From: Linanthus parryae
Lineage: Eukaryota > Streptophyta > Magnoliopsida > Ericales > Polemoniaceae
DNA: 64,000 bases
Assembly (NCBI GenBank): GCA_023055425.1
Contig: JALGPY010000014.1
Coordinates: 11,864,501-11,928,500 of the forward strand
Direction: 5' to 3'
Shown: positions 1 to 10,940 of the stretch, piece after piece
How the letters are laid out: every line of letters begins with the position of its first letter
Numbering within the stretch: position 1 is the stretch's first letter
Translations under genes and position numbers: made by a program
The notes under the pieces: model-generated
What the model saw: only the letters and a program-made list of their open reading frames with translations
What the model was told of the DNA's origin: nothing
Databases searched by the model: none

Positions 1-1430
1 TTGCTGCCATCGACCTTTTGGCTTACTTTCGGAGTGTGCACTCTAACCGTAGTTTCAGCAGTTTGCTTCTGGTTTCATTTGCATGTTGTTCTGTCTTTAA
101 TTGTGCAATGATCTAACAAGTGAGGTGGATGTCTGCAGTTTCTAGGGAATAAAATTTATTTCCTGTATTTTTCGCTATTCATCAGTTTTCTTCTCAATCA
201 AACACATACCCCGTTAGAGTTGTGTGCTCGATAAATGGTTCCATTAGTATTTTTGCGTGTCCGCTTCCTTGTTCTAACTTGGCTGCCTCACTTTATTTTC
301 ACATCTTCTTCTGTGTATCTGCATCAACGATCGGTGTTTCATAATTGCCTCACAAGTTTGTTTTTCTCCAATATCTTTCAGGACCTATTTTTCCCTTTCG
401 TTACTGGGGGTGAATCTGAGAAGATGCGTGCCGTAAATTAATATCGTTTTTCATCACTGGTATTATATCATCTCTTGACAGGATCCATCACTATTCTTAT
501 CAGTGGATGGTAGTTTTTCGAGAAAGGCTGGATTTCTCGATGCTAATATATAAAAAGTTCCTAGTAATGTAAAAGAGTGTATTTTTTTTTAATCATGTTA
601 CAGTCCCACCCATGATTCGTACATCCACACATTTACTGATGCGTCAAAAAAATTCTTACCAGACTTGCTTGCAGGTGTCTACCCCATGAATGGTTGTGGA
701 GGCCGTTTAATGGAAGGAAAGGTGAACAAAGAGGTACATTGCATTTTGCTTTATTTATCTTGAAGGTGTTCATCGTTGCTCACTATTTTACTGTCTGTTA
801 GATGATTATGCGAGTATACGTCTGGACACTATAATTCAAAAGGAAATTTACCAGACTGGCAGGTGTCTACCACATGCATGTTTGTGGCGACCGTTGAATG
901 TCTGGCAAATAGAGTCGAAAGGTTTAAAGCATTTGCTGCTTAAAGCTTTCCAAGGTGTTCATCTTTTGTTTCGGTGTTCATAGTTGATGAACTATTCGAG
1001 CCATGTTTGGACACTACAATTCATATACTTTACAGATTAACAAGTGTAACAGTTCTTGTTAATGTTTATTTCTTTAGTTTCTACTGCATCTACTGATCAA
1101 CCTCTTTCCCTTTTTTTGTTCACAGGCTTGTACCATCGGCTAGATTGTACCAAGACGCTGAAAATGTGCATTAATTTGAAACAGAGAAGGGTTCATATTG
1201 GGATCGGTTCAGATAGTTGCAGGTATGTAACCATAACACGCTTGCTTGTGGTACCATTTATTGTTTTGCAAAGAGAGACCATAGTAATTATTTGATCTTT
1301 TATCTGAACACTGCAATTCTTGAACAGAGAAGCACTTATTGTAGTTTTGGTCGAGGTTTATTTCTCGAGCTCTATCCTGAGTAAGTACATAATTCGTAGG
1401 TGCAATATATTCTCTATGGAGAATTTCGTG
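1..1430. other. Unrecognised leading region with exon-like fragments
   Basis: No gene could be assigned. Short open stretches begin after good acceptor-like sites, for example after the AG at 674-675 and after the AG near 1126, and the first 100 bases read open in one frame (A-I-D-L-L-A-Y-F-R). These may be the 3' part of a gene whose body lies to the left, or a decayed copy. No domain was recognised and stops interrupt any long reading. Confidence 0.2.
640..965. repeat. Diverged tandem duplication of an exon-like segment
   Basis: The stretch around 655-775 (CAGACTTGC then GCAGGTGTCTACC) recurs at about 845-965 (CAGACTGGCAGGTGTCTACC), each followed by a similar GGTGTTCATC motif. The first copy reads as an open exon (V-Y-P-M-N-G-C-G-G-R) between an AG acceptor and a GT; the second has an in-frame stop. 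This looks like a small local duplication in which one copy decayed. The product is unknown. Confidence 0.4.
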
Positions 1431-1749
1431 ATGAACTTAGACTGTAGGGCGTCTCCAACAGGTCATGCAAAATGCCCTTTAACCTAAAATATGCAGAATT
1501 TCATAAAATATTAAGCTCCAATGTGTCACGCAATTGATATCAGCATGTATCCTCCTTGGACATGTATAGTTGTATACCCTAGATTGTAAGGGAATATCCA
1601 ATAGTAATATGTAATTCTAATGCAAATTATACGTAAAAGTGATGTTTTACATTTTGCAAAAAAGATTTTTTACCCAACAGTACTAGGCAAAAGTTAGACA
1701 ATTTATTTTTATTATTTAATCTTCACTCACAAAAGTTCATTAATGAAAT

Positions 1750-2064
1750 GTGGATGAGAGAGAAATCGAAATTGGGGGAATACTATTATCATCATGTAGT
1801 TCTATACAGGGAGATGACAATTATCTTCCCGATGAACTGCTTGAAGCTTATCTTCCTGACCTTGATAGAAATATTAATTCTCCTCAGTCTACATTAACGA
1901 ACAGTGGCAACAGTAGCCCTTCAGACAGTGACATGGCTGAGGATGGGGATATCGCGCAATCAAGGATCCAAACCAAATGGTTGATTTGCGGGTTGGAGAT
2001 TTTGATACCCGATTATACCCGAACCGGCCGTATTTCTTCAAAAGTTCGCTTACACCCTACGTAG
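1750..2064 (+). CDS. Unrecognised acidic Ser/Asn-rich ORF, possibly a gene fragment
   Basis: A 104-codon frame opens with an acidic, Ser/Asn-rich part (D-E-L-L-E-A-Y-L-P-D-L-D near residue 28, then an S/N/T-rich stretch) whose composition is more protein-like than the AT-rich surroundings. The last third overlaps CCCGAACCGG-type repeat sequence, so the true C-terminus is probably lost. No family was recognised and no promoter or splice context supports expression. It could equally be chance. Confidence 0.15.
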   Translation: MDEREIEIGGILLSSCSSIQGDDNYLPDELLEAYLPDLDRNINSPQSTLTNSGNSSPSDSDMAEDGDIAQSRIQTKWLICGLEILIPDYTRTGRISSKVRLHPT

Positions 2065-2828
2065 CCCACTATCCAGTAGTACTTATCTATCCACATAGTA
2101 GTTAGTACTTACTAGTATAAGATAATACAATATTGTAATAGAAAAATTGTTTGACCACTTAATGATGGTACAATATTGTACAACAGCACATACATCATAC
2201 AATATTATAATAAGGTAGATGGGGTTCGATACAAAATAATATTCTCTTAATTGAAGTTCTCAATGATTAAGCTAAAAAAAAATAGATACAATAGATACAG
2301 TAGAGAGAGATAAGGGAGAAACAGTGAGATAGAAGAACTGGAAGGATGAAAGACTATTGTGGAAACAAGATTTTGTGCTTGAAGGAGGTGAAATGAATCT
2401 TAAGAGTCCATGAGAATCGGACGGAGGAGAGATCGTCGACTTCCATGAGGACACAAGATTTTGTGCTTGAAGGAGGTGAAATGAATCACTTGATCGATCT
2501 GTGTTTTTGTTCGTCACCAAATATCAGAGCAACAAGTACATAGTGGGACCTTCTTCTCTACCTCCGATGACCGACCCGTTCTTCAGCCATATTTTCAGTC
2601 CACTTTCACGTACAAAAATCTCTCATCCTAATCTTTCTTACCCGAATGGCAACCGTCCGAACCGACCCTAAACCGACTGACCCGAACTCGACGGTTTCCA
2701 AAGTTGAACGATCGGGGACGGTTTGGGACTGGTCTCAACCAGGATGATCGGGTCGATCACCAAAATCCAGAAATCCCCGGCCGACCCCACCCGTGCCCAG
2801 CTCTAATTTTAAAGAGCATGTTACACGC

Positions 2829-2943
2829 GTCGAGCGAATAAATAGGGAGATTAACGTGGCTGCGCATCTTTCATCCGGTTTTCTCGAGCGTATAAATAGG
2901 GAGATTCACGTGGCTGCGCATCTTTCTTCCGGTTTTCTCAAGC
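2829..2943 (+). promoter_or_regulatory. Tandemly duplicated promoter module of PKS copy 1 (TATA and G-box)
   Basis: A unit of about 56 bp occurs twice (about 2829-2886 and 2885-2942). Each carries a TATA-like AATAAATA or TATAAATA, then GGGAGATT, an ACGT site and GCTGCGCATCTTTC. The second copy has an intact G-box CACGTG (2907-2912); the first has AACGTG (2853-2858). Aligned to the promoters of copies 2 and 3, the part with the ACCTACC MYB/H-box site is missing between GCGCATC and the final TATA box. Confidence 0.75.
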
Positions 2944-2944
2944 T

Positions 2945-2952
2945 TATAAATA
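2945..2952 (+). promoter_or_regulatory. TATA box of PKS copy 1
   Basis: TATAAATA lies 70 bp before the ATG and is followed by GTAGAGCGGCAG, matching the GAGCGGCAG that follows the TATA boxes of the two paralogues. It is therefore the positional equivalent of theirs. Two further TATA-like boxes lie 50-110 bp upstream in the duplicated module. Confidence 0.75.
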
Positions 2953-3014
2953 TGTAGAGCGGCAGATGGTCTTCTTCTCTTCTTTGATAATTAAGAGTTA
3001 CAGAAATCGACGAA

Positions 3015-5044
3015 ATGGCACCGCCGTCAGTGGAGGAGATCCGTAATGCACAGAGAGCAAAGGGACCGGCGACCATTCTGGCGATCGGGACGGCGACTCC
3101 GGCCAACTGCGTGTACCAGGCCGATTACCCTGACTACTACTTCGGGATCACCAAAAGCGAACATATGGTCGAGCTCAAGGAGAAATTCAAGCGAATCTGT
3201 AAGCCTCCCTCCCTCTCTCTCTGTCTCTGTAATTACCGCCATCCATTTTGATTTCGCCGGCTTTCTGATGCATGCTGCTGCCACTGTTATTTATTAATCA
3301 CTTACAACTGGGCTAATCCGATAGTTGCATGATGCTTACATGATGACCACCTGATAGGATTAATTTTGTATTTTGTTGGGAATGTTAAAAAGAATTAACT
3401 GTTGATATTTTTAGTGAACTTTTTGATAGAAAACCCTCCTGTATCAGTATCGTCTCACCGAAACTTAGCTACCAACAGTATTGATTTTGTCAACAACTCT
3501 CACTTTTATCGACATTGCGCACCATTTACTAATACTGCTAGTAGCTAAGTGTTGACAAAAGTGAAAGTGCAGGAGGGTTTTCTGACAAAATCAATACTGG
3601 TGGTAGTTAAAGGTCAGCGAGATGTTACTAAGGGGAGTTTGTATCAAAAGTTATTTTGTAGTTATTTTATTGTCAATTTCATAAAAAGGTGATTAAGTAC
3701 AAATCACGCCAGCATTAGGTCGAGAGTTTGAACTTTGTTATATGATGTAATTCTAAAAAAAAGCCAGGCTACTGTACTTCGAACCTGGTAATATGCTGTA
3801 CACATCATTAATGGGGCCTCATCTATCTAAAACTTAATTTTGACCTTATTTTGTCTTGAACAATTTAGTTTAGCCCTCACTGTATCTACTGTTACTCATT
3901 GTTGTATCTATCTAATTCTCTGAATCTATCAATTTATCTTGTTGATGTAGTAATTTTGATGGTAATACCACATTTTGTTTGTGGTTTTCCATGTTTGATG
4001 ACCTATATTTGTGTCTTTTGTAACTTTGCAGGTGAGAAATCAACGATCAGGAAGAGGTACATGCATCTGACAGAAGACCTCCTCAAGGAGAATCCCAACA
4101 TTTGCGCCTACATGGCTCCGTCGCTTGATGCCCGACAAGACATGGTGGTGGTGGAGGTTCCGAAACTGGGCAAGGAAGCCGCCACTAAAGCCATCAAAGA
4201 ATGGGGACAACCCAAATCCAAAATCACCCACCTCATCGTCTGCACCGCCTCCGGCGTCGACATGCCTGGCGCCGACTACCACCTCACCAAGCTCCTCGGG
4301 CTCCGCCCCTCCATCAAGCGCTTCATGATGTACCAGCAAGGTTGTTTTGCCGGTGGCACGGTCCTCCGTATTGCCAAGGACCTCGCCGAGAACAATGCTG
4401 GCGCCAGAGTACTCGTCGTCTGCTCGGAGATCACCGCCGCCAGTTTCCGCGGGCCTTCTGACACCCACCTTGACTTATTAGTTGGTCAGGCTCTAATCGG
4501 GGACGGAGCTGGCGCCCTGATCGTCGGCTCAGACCCTGACCGGAAGATCGAGCGGTCGATCTTTGAGCTGGTCTCGGCGGCCCAGACCATCCTCCCCGAC
4601 TCTGACGGGGCCATCGACGGGCACCTCCGCGAAGTGGGGCTCATTTTCCATCTGCGGAAGGACAAGGACGTCCCCGGGCTGATCTCGAAGAACATCGAGA
4701 AGTTGCTGAACGAGGCTTTCAAGCCCTTGAACATCGACGATTGGAACTCGTTGTTTTGGATCGTGCACCCCGGCGGTCCCGCGATCCTCGACCAGGTCGA
4801 GGTGAAACTCGGGCTCAAGGAGGAGAAGCTCCGGGCGTCACGACAGGTTTTGAGCGATTACGGGAACATGTCGAGCGCGTCTGTGTTGTTCATTCTCGAC
4901 GAGATGAGGAAGAAGTCGGTGGAGGAAGGTAAGTCGACGTTTGGCGAAGGGCTTGAATGGGGCGTGCTGTTTGGGTTTGGGCCGGGCCTCACGCTTGAGA
5001 CTGTAGTCCTCCACAGCTTGCCGGTAGACATTTTAGTAGGTTGA
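3015..5044 (+). CDS. Diverged chalcone-synthase-like type III polyketide synthase (copy 1)
   Basis: Two exons, 3015-3198 and 4032-5044, join to 398 residues. The 833-bp GT-AG intron splits the Cys60-equivalent codon after its first base, the conserved CHS position. The catalytic triad is kept (Cys164 in QQGCFAGG, His303 in WIVHPGG, Asn336 in YGNMSS; Medicago numbering), as are the GFGPG loop and CoA-contacting Lys/Arg. Against its two neighbours it has about 30 substitutions, including T132A, V196A, T197S, gatekeeper F215I, T264I, A302V and C341S, plus a Lys-Asp insertion made by an AAGGAC repeat (4658-4669). The family condenses a CoA starter with malonyl-CoA in the cytosol. The frame is intact, so it may be a CHS with altered substrate use or a gene beginning to decay; the sequence alone cannot decide. 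A long G run follows the stop. Confidence 0.9.
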
Positions 5045-5364
5045 AGAAAAGTTGGGGGGGAGGGGGGGGGGGGGGGGGGTGGAGTATTATCAGTGAGGTA
5101 AAGGGTGAAACTGGGGGTGGGAACGAGGAATAAAAAGAACCCAAGGAAAAACAAAGGATCATCGCTACAATTGTTGCTGTTGGCTTCGGGGGCAAATCAT
5201 GCACACTGTTAAGGGAGGTCAATGCTTGTGCTGACTCGATAGCTATAAATGGAGCACTGAAGCTGGCACAGCTGCACCATTCTTTTTTTTGGTTCAATGC
5301 TTACGCCGGAGCTTAGAGGGATGAACCATAGTTTTTTTTTTTTTTTTTTTTTTGGCAAAATTGC

Positions 5365-6410
5365 ATCAGCGGTACCCGCAATTTCAATTTTGACATTGGT
5401 GGTATTCAAATTTTAATTATTTTGCACTCATAGTACCTATAGCTACTGAATAGATCATGATGTCCTTAACACTATTTCACATTGTCGGGAGAGCTCTTGA
5501 AAGATGACGGCGACGATGAATTTGGTTTTATGTTGAGGTTGCTGAAGAAGGCCATTGTTGAGCTTTGGATATGAAATTGAATGGAGGGAGTTGAGGCTGC
5601 TGAAGAAGGCCATTGTCGAGCTTTGAATATGAAATTGAATGGAGGTAGGAAGGGTTTTCTCCGTTGACTCGGTGGTGGATTTATAGGCAATCAAATTGGG
5701 TGGCGGACTGGTGGTTTTACATGCAATCAAATTCGCAGAAAACCGCAGGCAAATCAATTACACCCAACAAAACCCTGACTCATACCACAACAACCACTCT
5801 AAAGTCCAAATTCCCTGGTGAAACTGAGCTGAAGCCCAATTCCGCGTCCCTGAATTTGAACAATCCCTGAGAGATTGTGATGAAGCTTTGAAAATCGAGA
5901 GTACCCATTTCAAGGCTCTTCTCTATAAAGGTAGGATCTTCTTCAATACCAACCATTACGGCTCTACTTTGGACTGTTTCAATCTAGCTCTCCTTAATCC
6001 AAGCTAATCTGAACCCTGAATTTATAATGAGTACCTGGAGTGAGAAGCTGCAGACCTTGTCAAGAACTGGAGCTTTTGATCTATCTGATTGGGTTGTCAA
6101 TGGGTTTCTCAGAAACCTAATCATTTTTTTTTTTTTTTTTTATTTTTTTTTGTAAACTAACTGTTCTTTTCCTTTTTTATTTCATTATTATGAATTTATT
6201 TGTTAATTTATTTTATTTTTTATATTTAGATTGAATTAACTTTTATACTAAATTATAAAGGTAGGACTGAAGTTAACTCTAAATAAGATAGGGATAAAAC
6301 ATACTAATGTTAAGGACATCATATTCTTTTCAATAGATATAGGTAGTACGGGTGCAACAAAATTAAAATTTGAATACCACCAACGTCAAAGTCAAAATTG
6401 AAACGGTTGG
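5365..6410. mobile_element. Long-TIR DNA transposon (Mutator-like) downstream of PKS copy 1
   Basis: About 95 bp at the left (from CAATTTCAATTTTGAC to GATGTCCTTAAC, about 5379-5468) recur inverted at the right (GTTAAGGACATC to GTCAAAATTGAAA, about 6309-6403). Sequence either side matches the 3' flank of PKS copy 2 (CTGCACCATT on the left; GTTTTTGTTTCTAGTT on the right), so the element entered after that duplication. It encodes no transposase and carries a gene-like fragment and an internal 52-bp direct repeat (about 5538-5645). The exact ends and target duplication are blurred by a poly-T run. Long TIRs plus host cargo suggest a Pack-MULE, but the class is inferred. Confidence 0.65.
5864..6120 (+). 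pseudogene. Captured TPR-like host gene fragment inside the TIR element
   Basis: One frame reads S-L-R-D-C-D-E-A-L-K-I-E-S-T-H-F-K-A-L-L-Y-K-G, the spacing of a tetratricopeptide helix pair, and continues through N-H-Y-G-S-T-L-D-C-F. Further on, in another frame, it reads T-L-S-R-T-G-A-F-D-L-S-D-W. Stops and a frame change show it is not functional. The parent is probably a plant TPR protein, but I cannot name it. It lies between the inverted terminal repeats, so it appears to be transposon cargo. Confidence 0.45.
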
Positions 6411-6825
6411 TCTTGTTTTTCTACCTCCAATGCATAACGTACACGTTTTTGTTTCTAGTTATGATTATGTTTTCCTTTATGTACCACTCGTTCCAGTTCT
6501 TTCTTCCCAATGTTCTTTTTGGGACGTTCCTACTCTTTCTTCCCATTTTCTATTTGAATAACCTTAATAAAAGGAGAAGACTAAATTACTCTCCCAAAAA
6601 CAACGCATCCCAACCCATTCCTCTCCCACATTTTTGCCTAACCATATCCTAATCTCTTATGTCACTCCTCTCACACCACATAACAGACACGGAGAAGAAA
6701 AAGAGAGTAAAGAATGGAAGAGAGAGAGAGCTGGTGGATGATGGGGGCATAAAGGACGGCAAATGAAACGGTGATGATGGCGGTGAGGAGGATGGTGGAG
6801 AAGAAGTAGAAGAAGACGATGATAG

Positions 6826-9809
6826 TGTAACACGCCCAAAAGGACCAAGTCAGAAGTCCGGGGGTGTCACTTCATACCTAAGATGAAACCCGCATACAAG
6901 GAGATTTAAACTGAGGATCCAAGCATAAACAACCAACATGTCTTAAAATAATACTTATTAAAAATTTAAATCTCTGCCTCAAACATGGGCATAAATCATC
7001 CTACAGTTCAATGAAACTAAACGGGTCTATTTATTTAAAGTGAAGATACTAAAATAACGTGATGAGTCGCGCTCCCGTTAAGCCAAACTCCCATCTAACC
7101 CTGTGGTGCAGAAAAGAAAAGAGAACACCACCGTTTCCAAAAATCAGCGGAAATTAGGGGTGCAACTTGGGCGGGTTGAACCCGACCAACCCGAGCCCAG
7201 CCCGAACTTAAATAGGGCCCCAACACATAGTTTTTGTAACTTGGACGGGCTTGGACATAGATTCTCAGCCCGAATTGCAATTAGGGTCGGGCTTGGGCAC
7301 AAATATCGAACGACGGGCTAACCCGAATTGCCCGATTTGCATGACAACTACCTATAAATATTATATTTTAAAATAATTATGTAGAAAATTTAACATGAAT
7401 ATGTTACTTTTGTTTTGATCATTAGTGATGTTTTTAATTATTGTTTTGTTCTTGAACTAGTTGATTTGATTTTTCGCCAACAATTTATTATTCTCTTGTG
7501 TTTTTAAAAATATATTAAGTTTAATGTACTAACCCGAATTCAACCCGAACCCGAATTGATTTATACGAATTTGGGCTCGGATGGGTTGACAATGCTCTTA
7601 ATCCGGGTCGGGCTGGGCTGGGCAGCCATGACAGAACTCGGGCTCGGGCTTGGACAGGGGTGCCAACCCGTCCAGCCCGCCCGAGTTGCAGTCCTAGCGG
7701 AAATACTGAGTAAATAAACACCCAGACATGTAAACTGATTTTGAGGCATGATTTTAAATAAGACAACAATAGTTGAAAAGAAGGAGATAAAGTATGAGTA
7801 TAAGTGCGAAACAAGAATTCACCAAATTTTCCTTTTAGCATTTCACTTGGGGAAACATTCATAAACTCTCTTCATCGTCCAATCGGGACTTCCAAATTTA
7901 AACAATAAAAGTCCATGTATTAGAAATCCACAGTTTATCATGTTGACAAGGGGAAGAACCAACCATCACAAGCTACCAAGACCATAAATGTCGACACCCC
8001 CTAAGACTTCTTGTGGCCAGAGAGGTAAGTACAAGGAGCGACTCGGGGCTGTTGCAGCCGAGTAAAATAAAATAAAGTTGGTCGAGAGACCGTAGTCAAC
8101 ATCGACCAAACCCAAGAATAAATAAAGTATTCTCCGGTACAACTATTCCACTTTACGTCATTACGTTTTATTAATTTCTCATGTGATAGTTGTGATATCA
8201 TCACTTTAGTAAAATCAATTAAGTCAGTTACTCAAGTAAACATACAAAACAGTTATTTCATTTTGTGACAATAAATCACATAAAATATTTTAACACGGAG
8301 AAAGGAATGGGCGCTAGGCCTGGCATGTTTACTCACCTCAAATAAAAGCTACTATAGCAACTCAGTCGTAGTACTCAACGTACCCTTCGTCTAAGAACTC
8401 GTCGCCTACAAGTTAATAATATATAATCAACATATTGCACACAAAGTCCTATAAGTAAATGCAAGTGCAATCCCCCAATTATCTTCCCAAGATTTACTAA
8501 GGTAAATTAGAATTATTATTTAAAATATGACTAATATAACACTAGTTTTGTTAATATGAAACATACTACACCTATAATTATATGTATCAGCTTATAAGGT
8601 AGTATAGTTTATTTTTATTTTATTTATATAATGAAGCTAATTCACATAATTAATAAACACTATTTTACAAAGCTATAAACTTATTATAGCGTAAACACTA
8701 TACCCTTAGTTACATAGGGTCCCCTATAGTCATATACTGTAATCAATTAAATTTTAGTTTTAAAGAGAACTAAACAAATTAATTCAAGAATTACATCTAC
8801 TAAAATTAGGAACTAGATAGATAACTAGGCTTTAAATTAAATAAATATTTATAACATATATACACCTACTTAGTTATATATATACATATGAAAAACTAAA
8901 TAAAGGAATCCCACTAACAAACTATTTTCAAGAAAGACAAGAGTTTACCGTACTGTTGAGCTCACTTTCTTCTTCCTCACAACTCATTGTAGACTAAACC
9001 CATCCACAACAACTTGATTTTCATGGAACCCAAAACAAAGACAAAACAAGAAACAAGTTGAGAGTTTACCGGATGAAGGAGGAGATGACAGCAGCGGCGG
9101 GCGACGACGGCTGGGCAGTAGCGGCGGGCGACGACGGCTGGGCAGTAGCGGCGGACGGGAGAGAAAGAGAGTGGAATTGAGAGGGAGAGATTGAGAGTGG
9201 TGTTGGTGATTGTTTGCTCTGAGTTTCAAGAGGTTTTTCTAGCCCTCAGTTGAAGAATCCGACGAGGATTAGGAAACCCACCGGATGTATTTTTGAATTC
9301 CGAATCGGGATGCAAAATTGTCGAATTGGGTTTTCTTGATGAGAAAAATTGGTCTTTGTCGAATTTGTCGTTGATTGGGACTGAATTTGGGTGAAAAGAT
9401 GATCAAGTTTGTGGAGTTGGGGTTGGAGGTGGTGTTGTGGCTGGCGGTGGAGTTCATCTCCTAATAGGAGATGAAAATCGGAGAAGATGATAGAAATGTT
9501 AGGGTGTGGCTGGAGTACCAAGCCATGCACGTAATATTTAACTAAAATTCACTTTTTGATCACGTTTAAAACGTGTACACGACCCGTTACCTTTTAACAA
9601 ATAAAATACTTAGTTACTACAATAAATTATATATAAAAGACAATTATCTACCACCTAGTTTAGGTAAAGACATCTACCACTCCCCTAACTTAGCAAAAAG
9701 ACACTAATTAAGTTTGGTAAAAATCACAAAACTCCCAAACAATAAAATTAAATTCCCACACTTGTAATAATATCAGAAAATACCAGTATCTATAAGACGG
9801 GATATTTCA
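6826..9809 (-). mobile_element. Solo LTR of a Ty3/gypsy element
   Basis: It begins TGTAACACGCCC and ends GGATATTTCA, giving TG...CA termini, flanked by the 5-bp duplication GATAG (6821-6825 and 9810-9814). Internal blocks match the gypsy LTR at 56423-59502 in the same order and orientation: a GGC(C)AGAGAGGT block near 8010, a GGCATG-TTACTCACC block near 8325, GTCGCCTACAA near 8405 and a purine-rich block near 9060-9200. No internal coding region is present, so it is a recombined solo LTR. About 0.54 kb of its length is a nested hAT. The strand follows the sense inferred from the other copy. Confidence 0.75.
7155..7696. mobile_element. Non-autonomous hAT element nested in the solo LTR
   Basis: The inverted ends are TAGGGGTGCAACTTGGGCGG and, from the right, TAGGACTGCAACTCGGGCGG. 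The element is flanked by the 8-bp duplication GCGGAAAT (7147-7154 and 7697-7704). An 8-bp target duplication is the hAT hallmark. The subterminal regions are rich in CCCGAACC/GGGCTCGG motifs and the core is AT-rich. There is no transposase. Confidence 0.85.
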
Positions 9810-9814
9810 GATAG

Positions 9815-10747
9815 TGTCTTTCACCCTAACTAAATGGGTGTGAGTGTATGACAATCCACTCGGGGTAAAAGACATTTTCACCCCCACAATTGATGCAAAA
9901 ACTCTTAGTTTGGGAAATGACACTTTCACCACTTCGGTGTGCTAAATTTTGACCATCAAATTTGAGATTAGGCGAAGTGCAGGAGATGCTCTTACACATA
10001 GGTTAGAGGTTAGACTCGACAGGCAGTGACGGATTTGAGATTTTTCCACAGTCGAGTCTGATTTTTATAAGAGAATACATTAAGGAACACATATAGGGGG
10101 GATTATTGTTAAACTTAAATGAGTACTAAAGTGAATCTAGTAGACAAAATACTTGCCGTGACCCGATACTAGCCAAAATAGGAATCAACAAAAAGACTCC
10201 AACAATGGCTTAATCATTTGATAAATCAGACCAGACTGAGAGCATGCACAAGCATGCATATATCTTTATCAAAATGTGTAAAAATTTAGTGTCCTCGTTC
10301 TCACCCTTAAAATTTTGTCAAATTATAGTTTTTTTCCCTCAAATATGAAATTGTGTCAGAGAAGCAGACAAGTAAAAGATAGACACTTAAACCCCTCAGG
10401 TTTGGTACAGAGACACTTTCACACGCATAAGTTTGAGAAATGACACTTTCACCCCTTTTAGGTACCAAGCTTCAAGGCGCTCACACCCTTTAATTGGGTA
10501 ATTTCATGCTCCAAGGAGTCAAATTTATCCCATAAACTACTATCAATGACTTACCACCAATGACAACCCAATTAGGGAGTTTACGTGTCCTAAAACTTGA
10601 CACACTAAAGGAATGAAAGTGTCATTTTTCAAACTAGAAGGGTGAATGTTTATTTTCATTAAAATTGTGGAGGGTGAAAGTGTATTTTGCCATTGTGAAA
10701 ACCCCAAACCGAATTGTGAAGTTCTAGTTGCAAAGTTGGCCACACTA

Positions 10748-10793
<46 letters not shown>

Positions 10794-10940
10794 TAATAGT
10801 GGACCAAGCATTGTTGTTGTAATGTCCAGTGTCCATTTCAGCCCGTTAACACATTATGAACAAGCGTGAGCGAAATGAATTACGTCGATTGTCAAGTAAG
10901 GGTTGTTGGCTGGCGTAGCTGTGTCTTCGGGATGATTAGT
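9815..10940. other. Gene-free spacer with oligo-A tract
   Basis: No gene was seen. Degenerate repeats of the type GACACTTTCACCCC recur (near 9830, 9920, 10415 and 10450), resembling motifs at 36140-36220 and 57970-58050, so they are probably part of a dispersed repeat. A run of about 42 A residues lies at 10749-10790. It could be a retrotransposon tail, but no element body could be tied to it. Confidence 0.4.

Noticed and set aside
1440..1740. Possible MITE starting GGGCGTCTCCAACAGG
   Set aside because: The start resembles known plant MITE ends, but no inverted partner or target duplication could be found.
3899..4031. Extension of the copy 1 exon 2 frame upstream to 3899
   Set aside because: This is intron sequence. 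The acceptor AG at 4030-4031 and the matching exon 1 donor restore the conserved Cys-Glu-Lys-Ser junction.
10749..10790. Long A run as the tail of a retrotransposon
   Set aside because: No element body with matching target duplication was found on its left. It was left as a simple tract.
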